A stretch of DNA of 23,473 nucleotides, taken from Cellvibrionales bacterium UBA3090. GTDB lineage: Bacteria; Pseudomonadota; Gammaproteobacteria; Pseudomonadales; Porticoccaceae. The stretch is from contig DFBC01000132.1 of NCBI GenBank assembly GCA_002367235.1, positions 1-23,473 of the forward strand, read 5' to 3'. A model generated the notes under the pieces. That model did no database searches. It was given only the letters and a program-made list of their open reading frames with translations, and was not told the DNA's origin. The translations under genes were made by a program, and so were the position numbers. This document shows, piece after piece, positions 15,240 to 23,473 of the stretch (the first letter of the stretch is position 1; every line of letters begins with the position of its first letter).

Positions 15240-16335
15240 ATGGAAATCAACCCAATTAGGAATTCCCTCGACGACCTTCAGGCACGTACCGATGTGCTTA
15301 GGGGGTATCTTTGACTACCTTAACAAGAAAGATCGGTTAGCCGAGGTTGAGCTTGAGTTAGGTGATTCCGATGTATGGAATGACCCCGACCGTGCTCAGG
15401 AATTAGGTCGCGAACGAGCCTCTCTTGAGATGGTGGTTGAAACCATTGAAACGCTGGATGCCGGGATTTCAGATACCCGTGAACTGTTGGAGATGGCTGC
15501 CGAGGAAGAGGATGTCGAAACTGTCGCTGAAATTGAGATTGAAATAGCGCAGCTAACCGCACATCTGGAAAAGCTTGAGTTTCGCCGAATGTTTTCTGGC
15601 GAGATGGATCCCAATAATGCATATCTCGATATCCAGGCAGGCTCTGGCGGCACGGAAGCTCAGGACTGGGCGGAAATGATTCTTCGTATGTATTTGCGCT
15701 GGGGTGAGGCCAAGGGGTTTAAAACCACCTTGGAGGAAGCCTCGGCTGGCGATGTAGCGGGTATCAAGAGTGCCACCATACGTTTTGAGGGCGAGTACGC
15801 TTTTGGTTGGTTGAGGACGGAGACTGGGGTTCACCGGCTCGTGCGAAAATCACCATTCGACTCCGGTAACCGTCGCCATACGTCATTTAGTTCTGTGTTT
15901 GTCTCACCCGAGATCGATGACAATATTGTTATCGATATTAATCCTGCCGATGTGAGGACAGATACTTATCGAGCCAGTGGTGCCGGTGGCCAGCACGTAA
16001 ACAAAACGGATTCGGCGGTGCGATTGACCCACGAACCAACGGGTATTGTTGCCGAGTGTCAAAGCCAGCGTTCACAGCATAAAAACCGCGATCAGGCCTG
16101 GAAAATGTTGAGGGCCAAACTTTATGAGCAGGAAATGCTCAAGCGCTCCGAAGAGGCTCAGGCAGTAGAGGACACTAAATCGGATATTGGCTGGGGTAGT
16201 CAGATTCGCTCTTATGTTCTGGACGATCAGCGGATTAAAGATTTACGCACGAGTGTTCAGACCAGTAATTGCCAGGCGGTACTGGATGGAGATTTGGATC
16301 AGTTTATTGTGGCGTCATTAAAGGCTGGTGTTTAA
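15240..16335 (+). CDS. prfB: Peptide chain release factor 2, with programmed +1 frameshift
   Basis: Releases finished peptides at UGA and UAA codons. Translation starts at ATG 15240 (MEINPIRNSLDDLQAR), reaches an in-frame TGA at 15312-15314 after 24 codons, and must slip +1 to continue with GAC at 15313. The 364-residue product matches E. coli RF2 (365). The stop-reading SPF motif appears in VRKSPFDSGNRR, and the catalytic GGQ in ASGAGGQHVNKTDSAVRLTH. The residue at the position of E. coli K-12 Thr246 is Ala, the usual, more active form. An annotation starting at the GTG 15292 in the second frame would miss the true N-terminus. lysS follows, as in E. coli, while recJ is displaced about 15 kb upstream. 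Confidence 0.97.
15300..15315 (+). promoter_or_regulatory. RF2 programmed +1 frameshift signal
   Basis: AGGGGGTATCTTTGAC is the same core as in E. coli prfB: a Shine-Dalgarno-like AGGGGG three bases before the CTT slippery codon, then TGA C. When RF2 is scarce, slow termination at TGA lets the ribosome slip by one base from CTT to TTT. This gives RF2 autoregulation. Confidence 0.97.
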
Positions 16336-16458
16336 ATATAACGTTCATCGGTGATTGATGCCGTTGTGCATAATCATCGTTAATAAATGGCACTGTTAAT
16401 AGTCCGGAACAACCACCGGAACGAATTGAATACATTGGGAAATCCGTTGAGTAAAGAA

Positions 16459-17970
16459 ATGAGTAACGATCAACAGCAAGATGAAAATAAGTTAATTGCC
16501 GAGCGCAGAGCTAAACTGGCAACGATTCGCGAGCAGGCCAGTGCCGATAACAATAGTGCCTTTCCCAATGACTTCCGTCGAAAGAATCTGGCCGCGGATT
16601 TGCAGGCTGGGTATGGCGAGCAGACAAAAGAAGAGCTTGAAGCCCTTGATTATCAGGTGAGCGTTGCAGGGCGAGTTATCCGTAATCGTGGCGCCTTTAT
16701 GGTGATTCAAGACATGTCTGCCACGATTCAATTGTATGTGGCCAAAGAGGCGCGACCCTTTGCCAAGGGGTTAGATCTTGGCGATATTGTTGGTGTGAGT
16801 GGTGCCCTGCATAAGTCTGGCAAGGGTGATCTTTACGTCAACATGGAAAGTTATCAACTGCTAACTAAATCTCTTCGTCCGCTGCCTGATAAGTATCACG
16901 GCCTTGCTGATCAAGAGATGCGTTACAGGCAGCGCTATGTAGATTTAATCGTCAACCCCGAAGTTCGCGATCTCTTTAAAGTGCGATCTCAGGTGATCGA
17001 CTTTATTCGACGCTATCTCAATGGCAATGATTTTATGGAAGTGGAAACACCGATGTTACAGGTGATTCCCGGCGGTGCCGCGGCAAAACCGTTTATCACT
17101 TTCCACAATGCGCTGGATCTCGATATGTATCTGCGTATCGCACCGGAGTTGTACTTGAAGCGTCTGGTCGTGGGCGGTTTTGAGCGAGTGTATGAAATTA
17201 ACCGCAACTTCCGAAATGAAGGATTGTCTACGCGTCACAATCCGGAATTCACGATGCTGGAATTCTATCAGGCCTATGCAGACCATAACGACCTGATGGA
17301 TCTCACCGAGGATATGTTGCGTAAGCTGGCTGATGAGGTGTTGGGCAGTAGTAAAGTGCGAAGTACTGTAAAGAACGATGCAGGCGAGGTGGTTCAGGAA
17401 AAAGTTTACGATTTTTCCAAGCCATTCACCAGAATGTCTGTCTTTGATTCAATCCTGCATTTTAATCCCGATATTTCAGCCTCGGCGCTTGCTGACGAAA
17501 GTGCGGCAAGACAAATTGCCGAGCACCTGGATATTCCGCTAAAGGATATTTGGGGTTTGGGTAAGGTTCAAATTGAGATCTTTGAAAAAACCGTTGAGCA
17601 TCGGTTGGACGATCCTACATTTATCACTCAATATCCAACGGAAGTTTCACCCTTGGCGCGACGCAGTGACAGTGACCCATTTGTGACAGACCGCTTTGAG
17701 TTTTTTGTGGGTGGGCGAGAAATCGCCAATGGTTTTTCTGAGCTTAATGACGCAGAAGATCAGGCTGAACGCTTCCAGCGACAGGTGGCAGAGAAGGATG
17801 CTGGCGATGATGAGGCAATGCACTATGATGCCGATTATATTCGTGCGCTGGAGTATGGCCTTCCGCCCACTGCGGGCGAAGGTATTGGCATTGACCGGCT
17901 GGTGATGTTGTTGACCGATTCGCCCTCGATCAGGGATGTTCTACTGTTCCCCCATATGAGGCCCGAATAA
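16459..17970 (+). CDS. lysS: Lysyl-tRNA synthetase, class II
   Basis: Charges tRNA-Lys with lysine. The 503 residues (E. coli 505) contain an N-terminal OB-fold anticodon-binding domain (about 60-140, VSVAGRVIRNRGAFMVIQDMS) and a class II catalytic domain. Motif 2 lies at 241-268 (FERVYEINRNFRNEG...HNPEFTMLEFY), and motif 3 near the C-terminus (GEGIGIDRLVMLL). The ending LLFPHMRPE is typical for bacterial LysS. I chose ATG 16459 because it gives the family start (MSNDQQQDENKLIAERR); the in-frame ATG at 16387 would add 24 residues without family support. The ribosome site is weak. The gap to prfB is 123 bp, and the prfB-lysS pair is conserved in many gammaproteobacteria, so cotranscription is likely. 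Confidence 0.97.
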   Translation: MSNDQQQDENKLIAERRAKLATIREQASADNNSAFPNDFRRKNLAADLQAGYGEQTKEELEALDYQVSVAGRVIRNRGAFMVIQDMSATIQLYVAKEARPFAKGLDLGDIVGVSGALHKSGKGDLYVNMESYQLLTKSLRPLPDKYHGLADQEMRYRQRYVDLIVNPEVRDLFKVRSQVIDFIRRYLNGNDFMEVETPMLQVIPGGAAAKPFITFHNALDLDMYLRIAPELYLKRLVVGGFERVYEINRNFRNEGLSTRHNPEFTMLEFYQAYADHNDLMDLTEDMLRKLADEVLGSSKVRSTVKNDAGEVVQEKVYDFSKPFTRMSVFDSILHFNPDISASALADESAARQIAEHLDIPLKDIWGLGKVQIEIFEKTVEHRLDDPTFITQYPTEVSPLARRSDSDPFVTDRFEFFVGGREIANGFSELNDAEDQAERFQRQVAEKDAGDDEAMHYDADYIRALEYGLPPTAGEGIGIDRLVMLLTDSPSIRDVLLFPHMRPE

Positions 17971-18136
17971 TTTAAAATAACGCTCTTGGTTTGTGGGCAA
18001 AAAAGCAGTAGGTGCCAGTTTCTGTTGATTAGGAGTAAGATAGCTTTTTTCGAGATCTGAAGCAGGTGGTGTCGTGTTGCCTATCGATACTTAGACCTGT
18101 TTCCGAGACTAAGGATGGATCAGGGGTACAGAAAGG

Positions 18137-19285
18137 ATGCGCTTGAAACGCACTTCGGAAATTCTGCAAAAGATTAGCCATATCCCACTTGATGCCGGGG
18201 CTGAGGATGCAACTCGCCGGCAGGATGTGATGATTGCGATATTAATGCTCACAGGGTCTGTTGCGATAACGAGTTTATCAATATGGGACCTGCTTACAGG
18301 TACTGGGCTTTTCTGGGTAAATCTCGTCACGCTAACCGTGGGCGTGCTCGCTTCCATTTTTTATATCAAATTGTTGAAACGCGGTAAAACCAACATGGCA
18401 TTCACTCTAGCTGCCATGGTTTTTTTGCATTTCTTCTGGCTGGTTGCCGGCGATGTTGAATGGGCGGGGATGCTTTGGTGTTTAGTTATGATGCCACTTT
18501 TCTTCCAGCTGCTAGGGTACAAGTCGGGCGCTAAACTGGTGTGTAGCATTGCCCTGGTTAGTGCCGTTGTTCTTTTATGGCCCGAATCTCAACTTCTTAT
18601 CTCTCAATATACAGCTGAGATGCGCTATCGTTTTCTTTTGGCTTATCTGGTGTTGGCATGGATTTCATTTATGGTGGAATACGTTCGCGTCCAAACACGT
18701 GAGCGATTGCAGGAAATGAGGGCGCGTCTTGATTTTCAGGCACGAACGGATGAGCTGACAGGTTTGGCAAATCGCCGAGGTTTTAAAGAATTTGTAGGGG
18801 AGTCTGAGCAGCGTGGTAAGCACGGCAAGGGGCTTTTTGCCGTCGTTATTGGTGACCTTGATGATTTTAAGGAAATTAACGACATCTATGGTCATGATGT
18901 CGGAGATTCCGTGCTTCAGGAGATAGGGTCTACTCTCAAAGGATTGGTGAGAGCTGAAGATTTGGTCGTTCGTTGGGGCGGTGAGGAGTTTCTGATTTTA
19001 TTGCAAGAGACAGATTTAAACGGGGCTCGGGTTCTAGCGGATAAAATTCGACGACAAATTGCCTCAACGGATATAGTCGTTCAGGATAAACGTGTTTCTG
19101 TCACGATGAGTCTAGGGGTTGATGCGCAGCAGCAGAATGGCAATCTTTATACAACACTGGGTTCCGCAGATAAGGCAATGTATGAAGCAAAGCACAGGGG
19201 CAAAAATTGTGTTGTGGTTGCCGGGTTAGAAGATACGCCCATCAAACAAGCCCGATCGGAGCCTCTTTCACCAATCATTAATTGA
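18137..19285 (+). CDS. Membrane-bound diguanylate cyclase (GGDEF)
   Basis: Makes cyclic di-GMP at the inner membrane. The 382-residue protein has about six hydrophobic segments (about 31-50, 57-80, 86-105, 109-126, 132-149 and 165-182), a short coiled linker (183-200) and a GGDEF domain (about 201-365). The domain keeps TDELTGLANRRGF, GDLDDFKEINDIYGHDVGD, GGEEF at 281-285 and an RxxD inhibitory site (R272-D275), so it should be active and product-inhibited. The sensor part resembles six-helix MASE-type input domains, but I cannot assign a subtype or signal. ATG 18137 has AGGGG 10 nt upstream. The C-terminal 20 residues after the domain are unconserved. It ends at a bidirectional terminator and faces valS. 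It is unrelated in input domain to the CZB cyclase at 769. Confidence 0.92.
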   Translation: MRLKRTSEILQKISHIPLDAGAEDATRRQDVMIAILMLTGSVAITSLSIWDLLTGTGLFWVNLVTLTVGVLASIFYIKLLKRGKTNMAFTLAAMVFLHFFWLVAGDVEWAGMLWCLVMMPLFFQLLGYKSGAKLVCSIALVSAVVLLWPESQLLISQYTAEMRYRFLLAYLVLAWISFMVEYVRVQTRERLQEMRARLDFQARTDELTGLANRRGFKEFVGESEQRGKHGKGLFAVVIGDLDDFKEINDIYGHDVGDSVLQEIGSTLKGLVRAEDLVVRWGGEEFLILLQETDLNGARVLADKIRRQIASTDIVVQDKRVSVTMSLGVDAQQQNGNLYTTLGSADKAMYEAKHRGKNCVVVAGLEDTPIKQARSEPLSPIIN

Positions 19286-19287
19286 GC

Positions 19288-19332
19288 AAAAAAGCCACAA
19301 TCATTTGTCGTTGATTGTGGCCGGATTTTTTT
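19288..19332. terminator. Bidirectional intrinsic terminator between the GGDEF gene and valS
   Basis: GCCACAATCA (19294-19303) and TGATTGTGGC (19312-19321) form a perfect 10-bp stem with an 8-nt loop. Seven Ts follow on the + strand (19326-19332), and six As precede it (19288-19293), giving a T-run for - strand transcripts. It ends both the cyclase gene and the convergent valS operon. Confidence 0.95.
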
Positions 19333-19338
19333 GTGTAG

Positions 19339-22110
19339 TTACAACTGGCTGATGCTGAGCTGTTGTTCCGCCAGTTTTCCCAAAGCTGCTTGCATATCAG
19401 TCATTCGGGCTTTTTCTTTGGCAACAACCTCCGCTGGCGCCTTGCTGATGAATTTCTCATTATCCAGCTTGGCCTGCACACGTTGTAATTCTTTCTGTAG
19501 CTTTTCCACTTCCTTGGTGAGCCGTGTTAGCTCGGCATCTTTGTCGATAAGGCCCGCCATGGGTACCAGTATTTCCATATTGCCGACCAGCGCTGTGGCG
19601 GACATTGGCGCATTATCACCCTGGTTAAGCCAAGTGACAGATTCCAGGTTTGCTAGCTTGGCCAGGAATTGGAGGTTGGCATCCAGACGGGCTTGATCTT
19701 CACTGCTGCCATTCTTTAAGTAAATAGGCAGCGGCTTGCCGGGTGATATGTTCATTTCACCACGAATGTTGCGAATGCCAATAATCACATTTTTAAGCCA
19801 CTCGATGTCGGCAGTGGCAGTTTCGTCGATACGGTGTTGATCTGCTTCAGGGTAGGGCTGGAGCATGATGGTGTCACCGTCTGTCCCCGCCAGGGTTTTA
19901 ACCTGTTGCCAGATTTCCTCTGTGATAAATGGCATTAATGGATGAGCCATCCGCAAGGTGGTTTCCAGCACTCGGATTAGGGTGCGGCGGGTACCTTTTT
20001 GAACCGCGGGCGATGAGTTTTCATCCCAGAGAACCGGCTTTGATAACTCCAGGTACCAGTCGCAGTATTCATTCCAGATGAATTCATAAATGGCCTGAGA
20101 TGCCAAATCAAAGCGGTAGATGGCTATGGCCTCTGCGACAGTTTTTTCGGCATGTTGCAGGCGGCTGATAATCCATCGGTCGGCCAGGCTGAGTTCGTAG
20201 TCCTCACTGCCATCCTGGCCACAATCGTGTTCTTCCGTATTCATCAGAACATAACGTGCGGCATTCCATATCTTGTTACAGAAGTTACGAAAACCTTCAA
20301 TGCGGCCAACGTCAAAATTAATATCGCGGCCGGTGGATGCCAGAGAATAATAGGTATAGCGAAGGGCATCTGTTCCGTAGGATTCAATGCCGTTAGCGAA
20401 TTCTTTGCGAGTTTGTTTTTCGATCTTGGCAGCATCTTTGGGCCGCATGAGTCCAGCGGTACGCTTCTTCACTAGGGACTCAAGGTCAATACCATCAATC
20501 AGGTCAATGGGGTCGAGAACATTGCCTTTGGATTTGGACATTTTCTGACCGTGGCTGTCTCGCACCAGACCGTGCACATAGACCGTGCTAAACGGTACTT
20601 CATTAGTGAAATACAGGGTCATCATGATCATCCGGGCAACCCAGAAGAAAATAATATCAAATCCGGTAACCAGCACGCTGGTGGGATGAAATGTTTTTAA
20701 GAAATCTGTGGGCTCGGGCCAGCCAAGGGTGCCAAATGTCCATAAGCCTGAAGAGAACCAGGTGTCTAATACATCGTTGTCTTGCTTAAGGTTGATGTCG
20801 CCCAGGTTGTGTTTTTCGCGGACTTCTTCTTCCGAGCGACCTACATAGACGTTTCCTTGGTCGTCATACCATGCCGGGATACGGTGGCCCCACCAAAGTT
20901 GACGAGAAATACACCAATCCTGAATGTCTCGCATCCAGGAGAAGTACATATTTTCATACTGCTTGGGTACAAATTGGATGCTGCCGCTTTCCACTGCCTC
21001 AATGGCTTTTTCTGCAAGTGGTGCAGTTTTGACGTACCACTGGTCGGTTAAGTAGGGTTCGATTACGACACCTGAGCGATCGCCACGTGGTACCTTCAAT
21101 TTGTGGTCATCTATTTTGTCCAGCAGTCCTAGTTCTTCAAGGTCTGAAACGACTTGTTTTCGTGCTTCGAATCTGTCCATGCCCTGATAGCACTCAGGTG
21201 CATTAGTGTTTATCTGGGCATCATCATTAAATAGATTGATCATCGGCAGATTGTGCCGCTGGCCCATTTCGTAGTCATTGAAATCGTGTGCTGGGGTAAT
21301 CTTTACGCAACCAGTACCAAATTCACGATCCACATAGTCATCGGCAATGATCGGAATCTCGCGATTGGCCAAGGGCAAAGTGACTGTTTTACCAATCAGG
21401 TGTTTATAACGCTCATCTTCCGGATGAACGGCGACTGCGGTATCCCCGAGCATGGTTTCGGGGCGAGTAGTGGCTACCACCAGATGTCCGCTGCCGTCTG
21501 TAAGCGGATATTTGAAATGCCAGAGGCTACCGTTTTCTTCCTCAGAAATAACTTCGAGGTCAGAAATGGCCGTGTGTAATTTTGGGTCCCAGTTGACCAA
21601 TCGTTTACCGCGGTAGATGAGGTCGTCGTTATAGAGGCGAATAAAGACTTCCTGTACTGCCGTATAGAAGCCGTCGTCCATAGTGAAACGTTCGCGAGAC
21701 CAGTCAGGAGAGGCTCCCAGACGTCGTAGCTGACGAGTAATTGTGCCACCCGACTCTTCTTTCCACTCCCAGACTTTTTCTATGAATTTTTCTCGACCAA
21801 GATCATGCCGGGAAATACCATCGGCATCGAGCAGGCGTTCCACAACCATTTGGGTGGCGATACCTGCGTGGTCGGTTCCAACTTGCCACAGGGTATTGTT
21901 GCCTTTCATCCGGTGATAGCGAATCAGCGCATCCATGATGGCTTCTTGAAAGCCATGGCCCATATGCAGGCTGCCAGTGACATTTGGCGGCGGAATCATT
22001 ATGCAATAAGGGTCGGCTTCTGAGTTGTTGCTGGGCTTGAAGTAGCCTTGCTCTTCCCAGGTTTGGTACCACTGGCTTTCAATGTCTTGTGGACGGTAAG
22101 TCTTTTCCAT
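19339..22110 (-). CDS. valS: Valyl-tRNA synthetase
   Basis: Charges tRNA-Val and edits misattached threonine. The 923 residues show class I signatures HMGH (49-52, in PPNVTGSLHMGHGFQ) and KMSKS (523-527). The CP1 editing domain (about 190-345) includes TTRPET (214-219) and THR-editing-type sequence ITPAHDFNDYEMG. The anticodon-binding domain (about 650-800) and a C-terminal coiled coil (last 65 or so residues, LTRLTKEVEKLQKELQRVQAKLDNEKFI) complete it. The length is slightly under E. coli ValS (951). ATG at 22110 gives the family start (MEKTYRPQDIESQWYQ); an in-frame start at 22176 would add 22 unlikely residues. It is the last gene of the pepA-holC-small gene-valS operon. Confidence 0.97.
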   Translation of the reverse strand: MEKTYRPQDIESQWYQTWEEQGYFKPSNNSEADPYCIMIPPPNVTGSLHMGHGFQEAIMDALIRYHRMKGNNTLWQVGTDHAGIATQMVVERLLDADGISRHDLGREKFIEKVWEWKEESGGTITRQLRRLGASPDWSRERFTMDDGFYTAVQEVFIRLYNDDLIYRGKRLVNWDPKLHTAISDLEVISEEENGSLWHFKYPLTDGSGHLVVATTRPETMLGDTAVAVHPEDERYKHLIGKTVTLPLANREIPIIADDYVDREFGTGCVKITPAHDFNDYEMGQRHNLPMINLFNDDAQINTNAPECYQGMDRFEARKQVVSDLEELGLLDKIDDHKLKVPRGDRSGVVIEPYLTDQWYVKTAPLAEKAIEAVESGSIQFVPKQYENMYFSWMRDIQDWCISRQLWWGHRIPAWYDDQGNVYVGRSEEEVREKHNLGDINLKQDNDVLDTWFSSGLWTFGTLGWPEPTDFLKTFHPTSVLVTGFDIIFFWVARMIMMTLYFTNEVPFSTVYVHGLVRDSHGQKMSKSKGNVLDPIDLIDGIDLESLVKKRTAGLMRPKDAAKIEKQTRKEFANGIESYGTDALRYTYYSLASTGRDINFDVGRIEGFRNFCNKIWNAARYVLMNTEEHDCGQDGSEDYELSLADRWIISRLQHAEKTVAEAIAIYRFDLASQAIYEFIWNEYCDWYLELSKPVLWDENSSPAVQKGTRRTLIRVLETTLRMAHPLMPFITEEIWQQVKTLAGTDGDTIMLQPYPEADQHRIDETATADIEWLKNVIIGIRNIRGEMNISPGKPLPIYLKNGSSEDQARLDANLQFLAKLANLESVTWLNQGDNAPMSATALVGNMEILVPMAGLIDKDAELTRLTKEVEKLQKELQRVQAKLDNEKFISKAPAEVVAKEKARMTDMQAALGKLAEQQLSISQL

Positions 22111-22208
22111 GTTCGCTCGTTTGGTTTTAGGCAACGGTGTCTGTAGCGTCATCGGTAGTAGGATGACTCTGTGCATGACAGATAAGGCCGGGAATTATAA
22201 AGGTCTAG

Positions 22209-22556
22209 TTAGTTTTCGTCGATGGAGTTGTTTGTCGATGATGACTCATCGGGTTCAGTGTTCAGGTTGTGGTCAACGCCTTTTGTTTGATGGAAATTTG
22301 ATGGGCTGTTGGTGTCGAGAGTTGATTGGAAAGGCTTGCTTTTGGTGTTCACCGAATGCAGGGCTTCTGGGTTTGTCTCTTCTTGATCTGGGGGACACGG
22401 ATTGTCGATGTCAGATCGCAGCGAGGTTGGATGATCGTTAACCATATTGGCAATGGGTATGTCATGTTGGAATTCTGGTCCATCGGTCAAGGTGTGACGC
22501 AATGAATCAAGTTCCTCAATAAGTATTTCTCTGGTACTTGAGGGCTTGTCGCTCAT
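22209..22556 (-). CDS. Small polar protein between holC and valS, unknown function
   Basis: A 115-residue protein that is very polar, with many Asn, Ser, Thr, Asp and Glu and few hydrophobic residues after the start. The first 25 residues (MSDKPSSTREILIEELDSLRHTLTD) look like a short amphipathic helix and are probably the functional part; the rest looks disordered. It lies between holC and valS, where Pseudomonas also has a small uncharacterised gene (PA3833, from memory), so it is probably a real, poorly conserved family. The start has no strong ribosome site. The helix could be a docking peptide for a replication or membrane partner, but that is a guess. Confidence 0.6.
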   Translation of the reverse strand: MSDKPSSTREILIEELDSLRHTLTDGPEFQHDIPIANMVNDHPTSLRSDIDNPCPPDQEETNPEALHSVNTKSKPFQSTLDTNSPSNFHQTKGVDHNLNTEPDESSSTNNSIDEN

Positions 22557-22643
22557 GGTTATATCCAGTTGGAAACAACGACTGAGGCTACGCTGGGTAT
22601 AACAAATGTCATGAGTAAATACATCGTGGTCAGGGCTGTAATA

Positions 22644-23063
22644 TTATGGTTTGGTTAGGTCGTAATAGTTAAGTGGGTATCCCCGGCTTTTATAAAAACT
22701 AAAACGTTCACGTTTCTTTTCGATCATGTCTTGATCATCGTAAACAATTTCTACTGCTTTCTCAAAACGACTAAACCAACCGGGTGTGTCAATGTCGAGG
22801 TTGATCAATAAGCCATGATGATCACCGGGTTCATCATGGCTAATAGAAATGACATCCTGGGTAGATTGTTCCCGCTGGTGGGGAAGGAATGATGTTGGCT
22901 TGAACGACCACAGCAGGTTGTCGAGTTGATGGGATATGCTCTCGTCTTTTGTATGTAGTAAAACGGTATGCCCTTGCTGAAAAGCTTTCTCGGCGAGTTG
23001 GCAGGCCAGCTTAAGAGCGGCATCAAAACCACCGTTAATACGGTAAAAATTAATGCCGGTCAT
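22644..23063 (-). CDS. holC: DNA polymerase III chi subunit
   Basis: Chi links the clamp loader (through psi) to single-stranded DNA-binding protein on the lagging strand. The 139 residues (E. coli 147) show the family pattern: an N-terminal strand INFYRI, a helix rich in Ala/Lys (ALKLACQLAEKAFQQGHTVLLHT), then LDNLLWSFKPTSFLPH, the most conserved segment, and GLLINLDIDTPGWFSRFEKAVEIV. The C-terminus has RFSFYKSRGYPLNYYDL, also conserved. The ATG overlaps the pepA stop by 4 nt (ATGA), indicating coupled translation. The pepA-holC-valS order is as in Pseudomonas. Confidence is high from motifs and context. Confidence 0.95.
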   Translation of the reverse strand: MTGINFYRINGGFDAALKLACQLAEKAFQQGHTVLLHTKDESISHQLDNLLWSFKPTSFLPHQREQSTQDVISISHDEPGDHHGLLINLDIDTPGWFSRFEKAVEIVYDDQDMIEKKRERFSFYKSRGYPLNYYDLTKP

Positions 23064-23473
23064 TGCTTGACCTGTGCCAGTAAATACTCAGTCAGTAGCG
23101 GCACTGGTCGGCCTGTCGCGCCTTTATTGTTGCCGCTATTCCAGGCAGTTCCCGCAATATCAATATGCGCCCATTGATAGTCTTTGGTGAAGCGGCCGAG
23201 GAAGCAGGCGGCAGTAATCGTGCCGGCAGGTCTTCCGCCGATATTCGCCATGTCTGCAAAGTTGCTTTTTAATTGTTTGTCGTAATCGTCCCAAAGGGGT
23301 AGTCGCCAGATCCTGTCGCCACTGGTTTTTCCTGCCGTTTCTAGTTCTGCTGCCAGTGGATCGTTATTGCTCAGCATGCCAGAGGCATGGCTTCCCAAGG
23401 CCATAACGCAGGCTCCCGTCAGCGTAGCGATATCGATAACAGTCTTCGGTTTATAGCGACCGGCGTAGGTGAG
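23060..23473 (-). CDS. pepA: Leucyl aminopeptidase (PepA), C-terminal fragment
   Basis: The gene enters from the right edge; 137 codons of the C-terminus are present (LTYAGRYKPKTVIDIATLTG...). This is the M17 aminopeptidase catalytic domain just after the NTDAEGR signature, which lies outside the window. Visible family features are ATLTGACVMALG, RIWRLPLWDDY, SNFADMANIGGRPAGTITAACFLGRF and WAHIDIAGTAW. The enzyme is a hexameric two-metal peptidase; in E. coli PepA also binds DNA in Xer recombination and carAB control. The stop overlaps holC by 4 nt. Confidence 0.95.
   Translation of the reverse strand, partial: LTYAGRYKPKTVIDIATLTGACVMALGSHASGMLSNNDPLAAELETAGKTSGDRIWRLPLWDDYDKQLKSNFADMANIGGRPAGTITAACFLGRFTKDYQWAHIDIAGTAWNSGNNKGATGRPVPLLTEYLLAQVKQ

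Noticed and set aside
17999..18050. AAAAAAGC ... GCTTTTTT inverted repeat after lysS as a terminator
   Set aside because: The 8-bp arms match exactly but are 36 nt apart and mostly A/T, so the hairpin would be weak; I do not call it a terminator.
20152..20475. 107-codon open frame antisense to valS
   Set aside because: It overlaps the conserved catalytic and anticodon domains of valS, and there is no independent evidence for translation.
22109..22441. 110-codon + strand open frame across the valS start and the small gene
   Set aside because: It overlaps the conserved valS start and the opposite-strand small gene, and has no ribosome site or recognisable product. The - strand frame at 22209-22556 has supporting gene order.
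1..23473. CRISPR arrays, tRNA or rRNA genes, insertion sequences, integrases, toxin-antitoxin or phage-defence genes
   Set aside because: I looked for spaced repeats, transposase or integrase motifs and defence-protein motifs, and saw none. No tRNA-like cloverleaf was noticed, though small RNAs cannot be excluded by eye.

Overview
The window looks like chromosomal DNA from a gammaproteobacterium, probably a marine or environmental one; genus cannot be fixed from the sequence. The reasons are the housekeeping content and order: recJ ... prfB-lysS on the + strand (recJ-prfB-lysS are adjacent in E. coli) and pepA-holC-(small gene)-valS on the - strand (the arrangement known from Pseudomonas). 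prfB carries the classic programmed +1 frameshift signal.

Layout. (1) 1-242 is the 3' end of recJ. (2) 243-15239 is about 15 kb of accessory genes lying between recJ and prfB: a Zn-sensing-type diguanylate cyclase like E. coli DgcZ (769-1653) with a perfect inverted repeat in its leader; a beta-carbonic anhydrase and a CBS-pair protein (1855-2967); an arsR-acr3 arsenite resistance unit with two operator-like sites (3154-4652); an uncharacterised acidic protein with two EDEC motifs (4843-5184); the ABC-F protein Uup on the - strand (5271-7166); a Cus-type Cu(I)/Ag(I) RND efflux operon led by a small unrecognised Met/His/Cys-bearing membrane protein (7334-13444); and a CueR-like merR coupled to a DUF318/ArsP-type permease with a Cys-rich N-terminal tail (13632-15156). 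(3) 15240-17970 is prfB-lysS. (4) 18137-19285 is a second, membrane-bound diguanylate cyclase, converging through a bidirectional terminator on (5) the - strand operon pepA-holC-small gene-valS (23473 down to 19339).

How the genes fit together. The cus operon and the merR-permease operon each have a promoter with the 19-bp -35/-10 spacer diagnostic of MerR-family control, and the only MerR protein here has the CueR-type Ser77 and C-terminal Cys pair. The simplest reading is a two-operon copper/silver regulon: the regulator activates its own gene, the coupled permease, and the efflux pump with its small leader protein. The arsenic unit has its own ArsR sensor. No arsenate reductase, CusF or CusRS is present in the window.

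The least explained parts, and the best places to look for something undescribed, are the small membrane protein at 7334-7768, the Cys-tailed permease at 14029-15156, the inverted repeat at 700-732 before the DgcZ-like gene, and the EDEC protein at 4843-5184. All functional calls are from reading motifs and remembered family members; no search was run.
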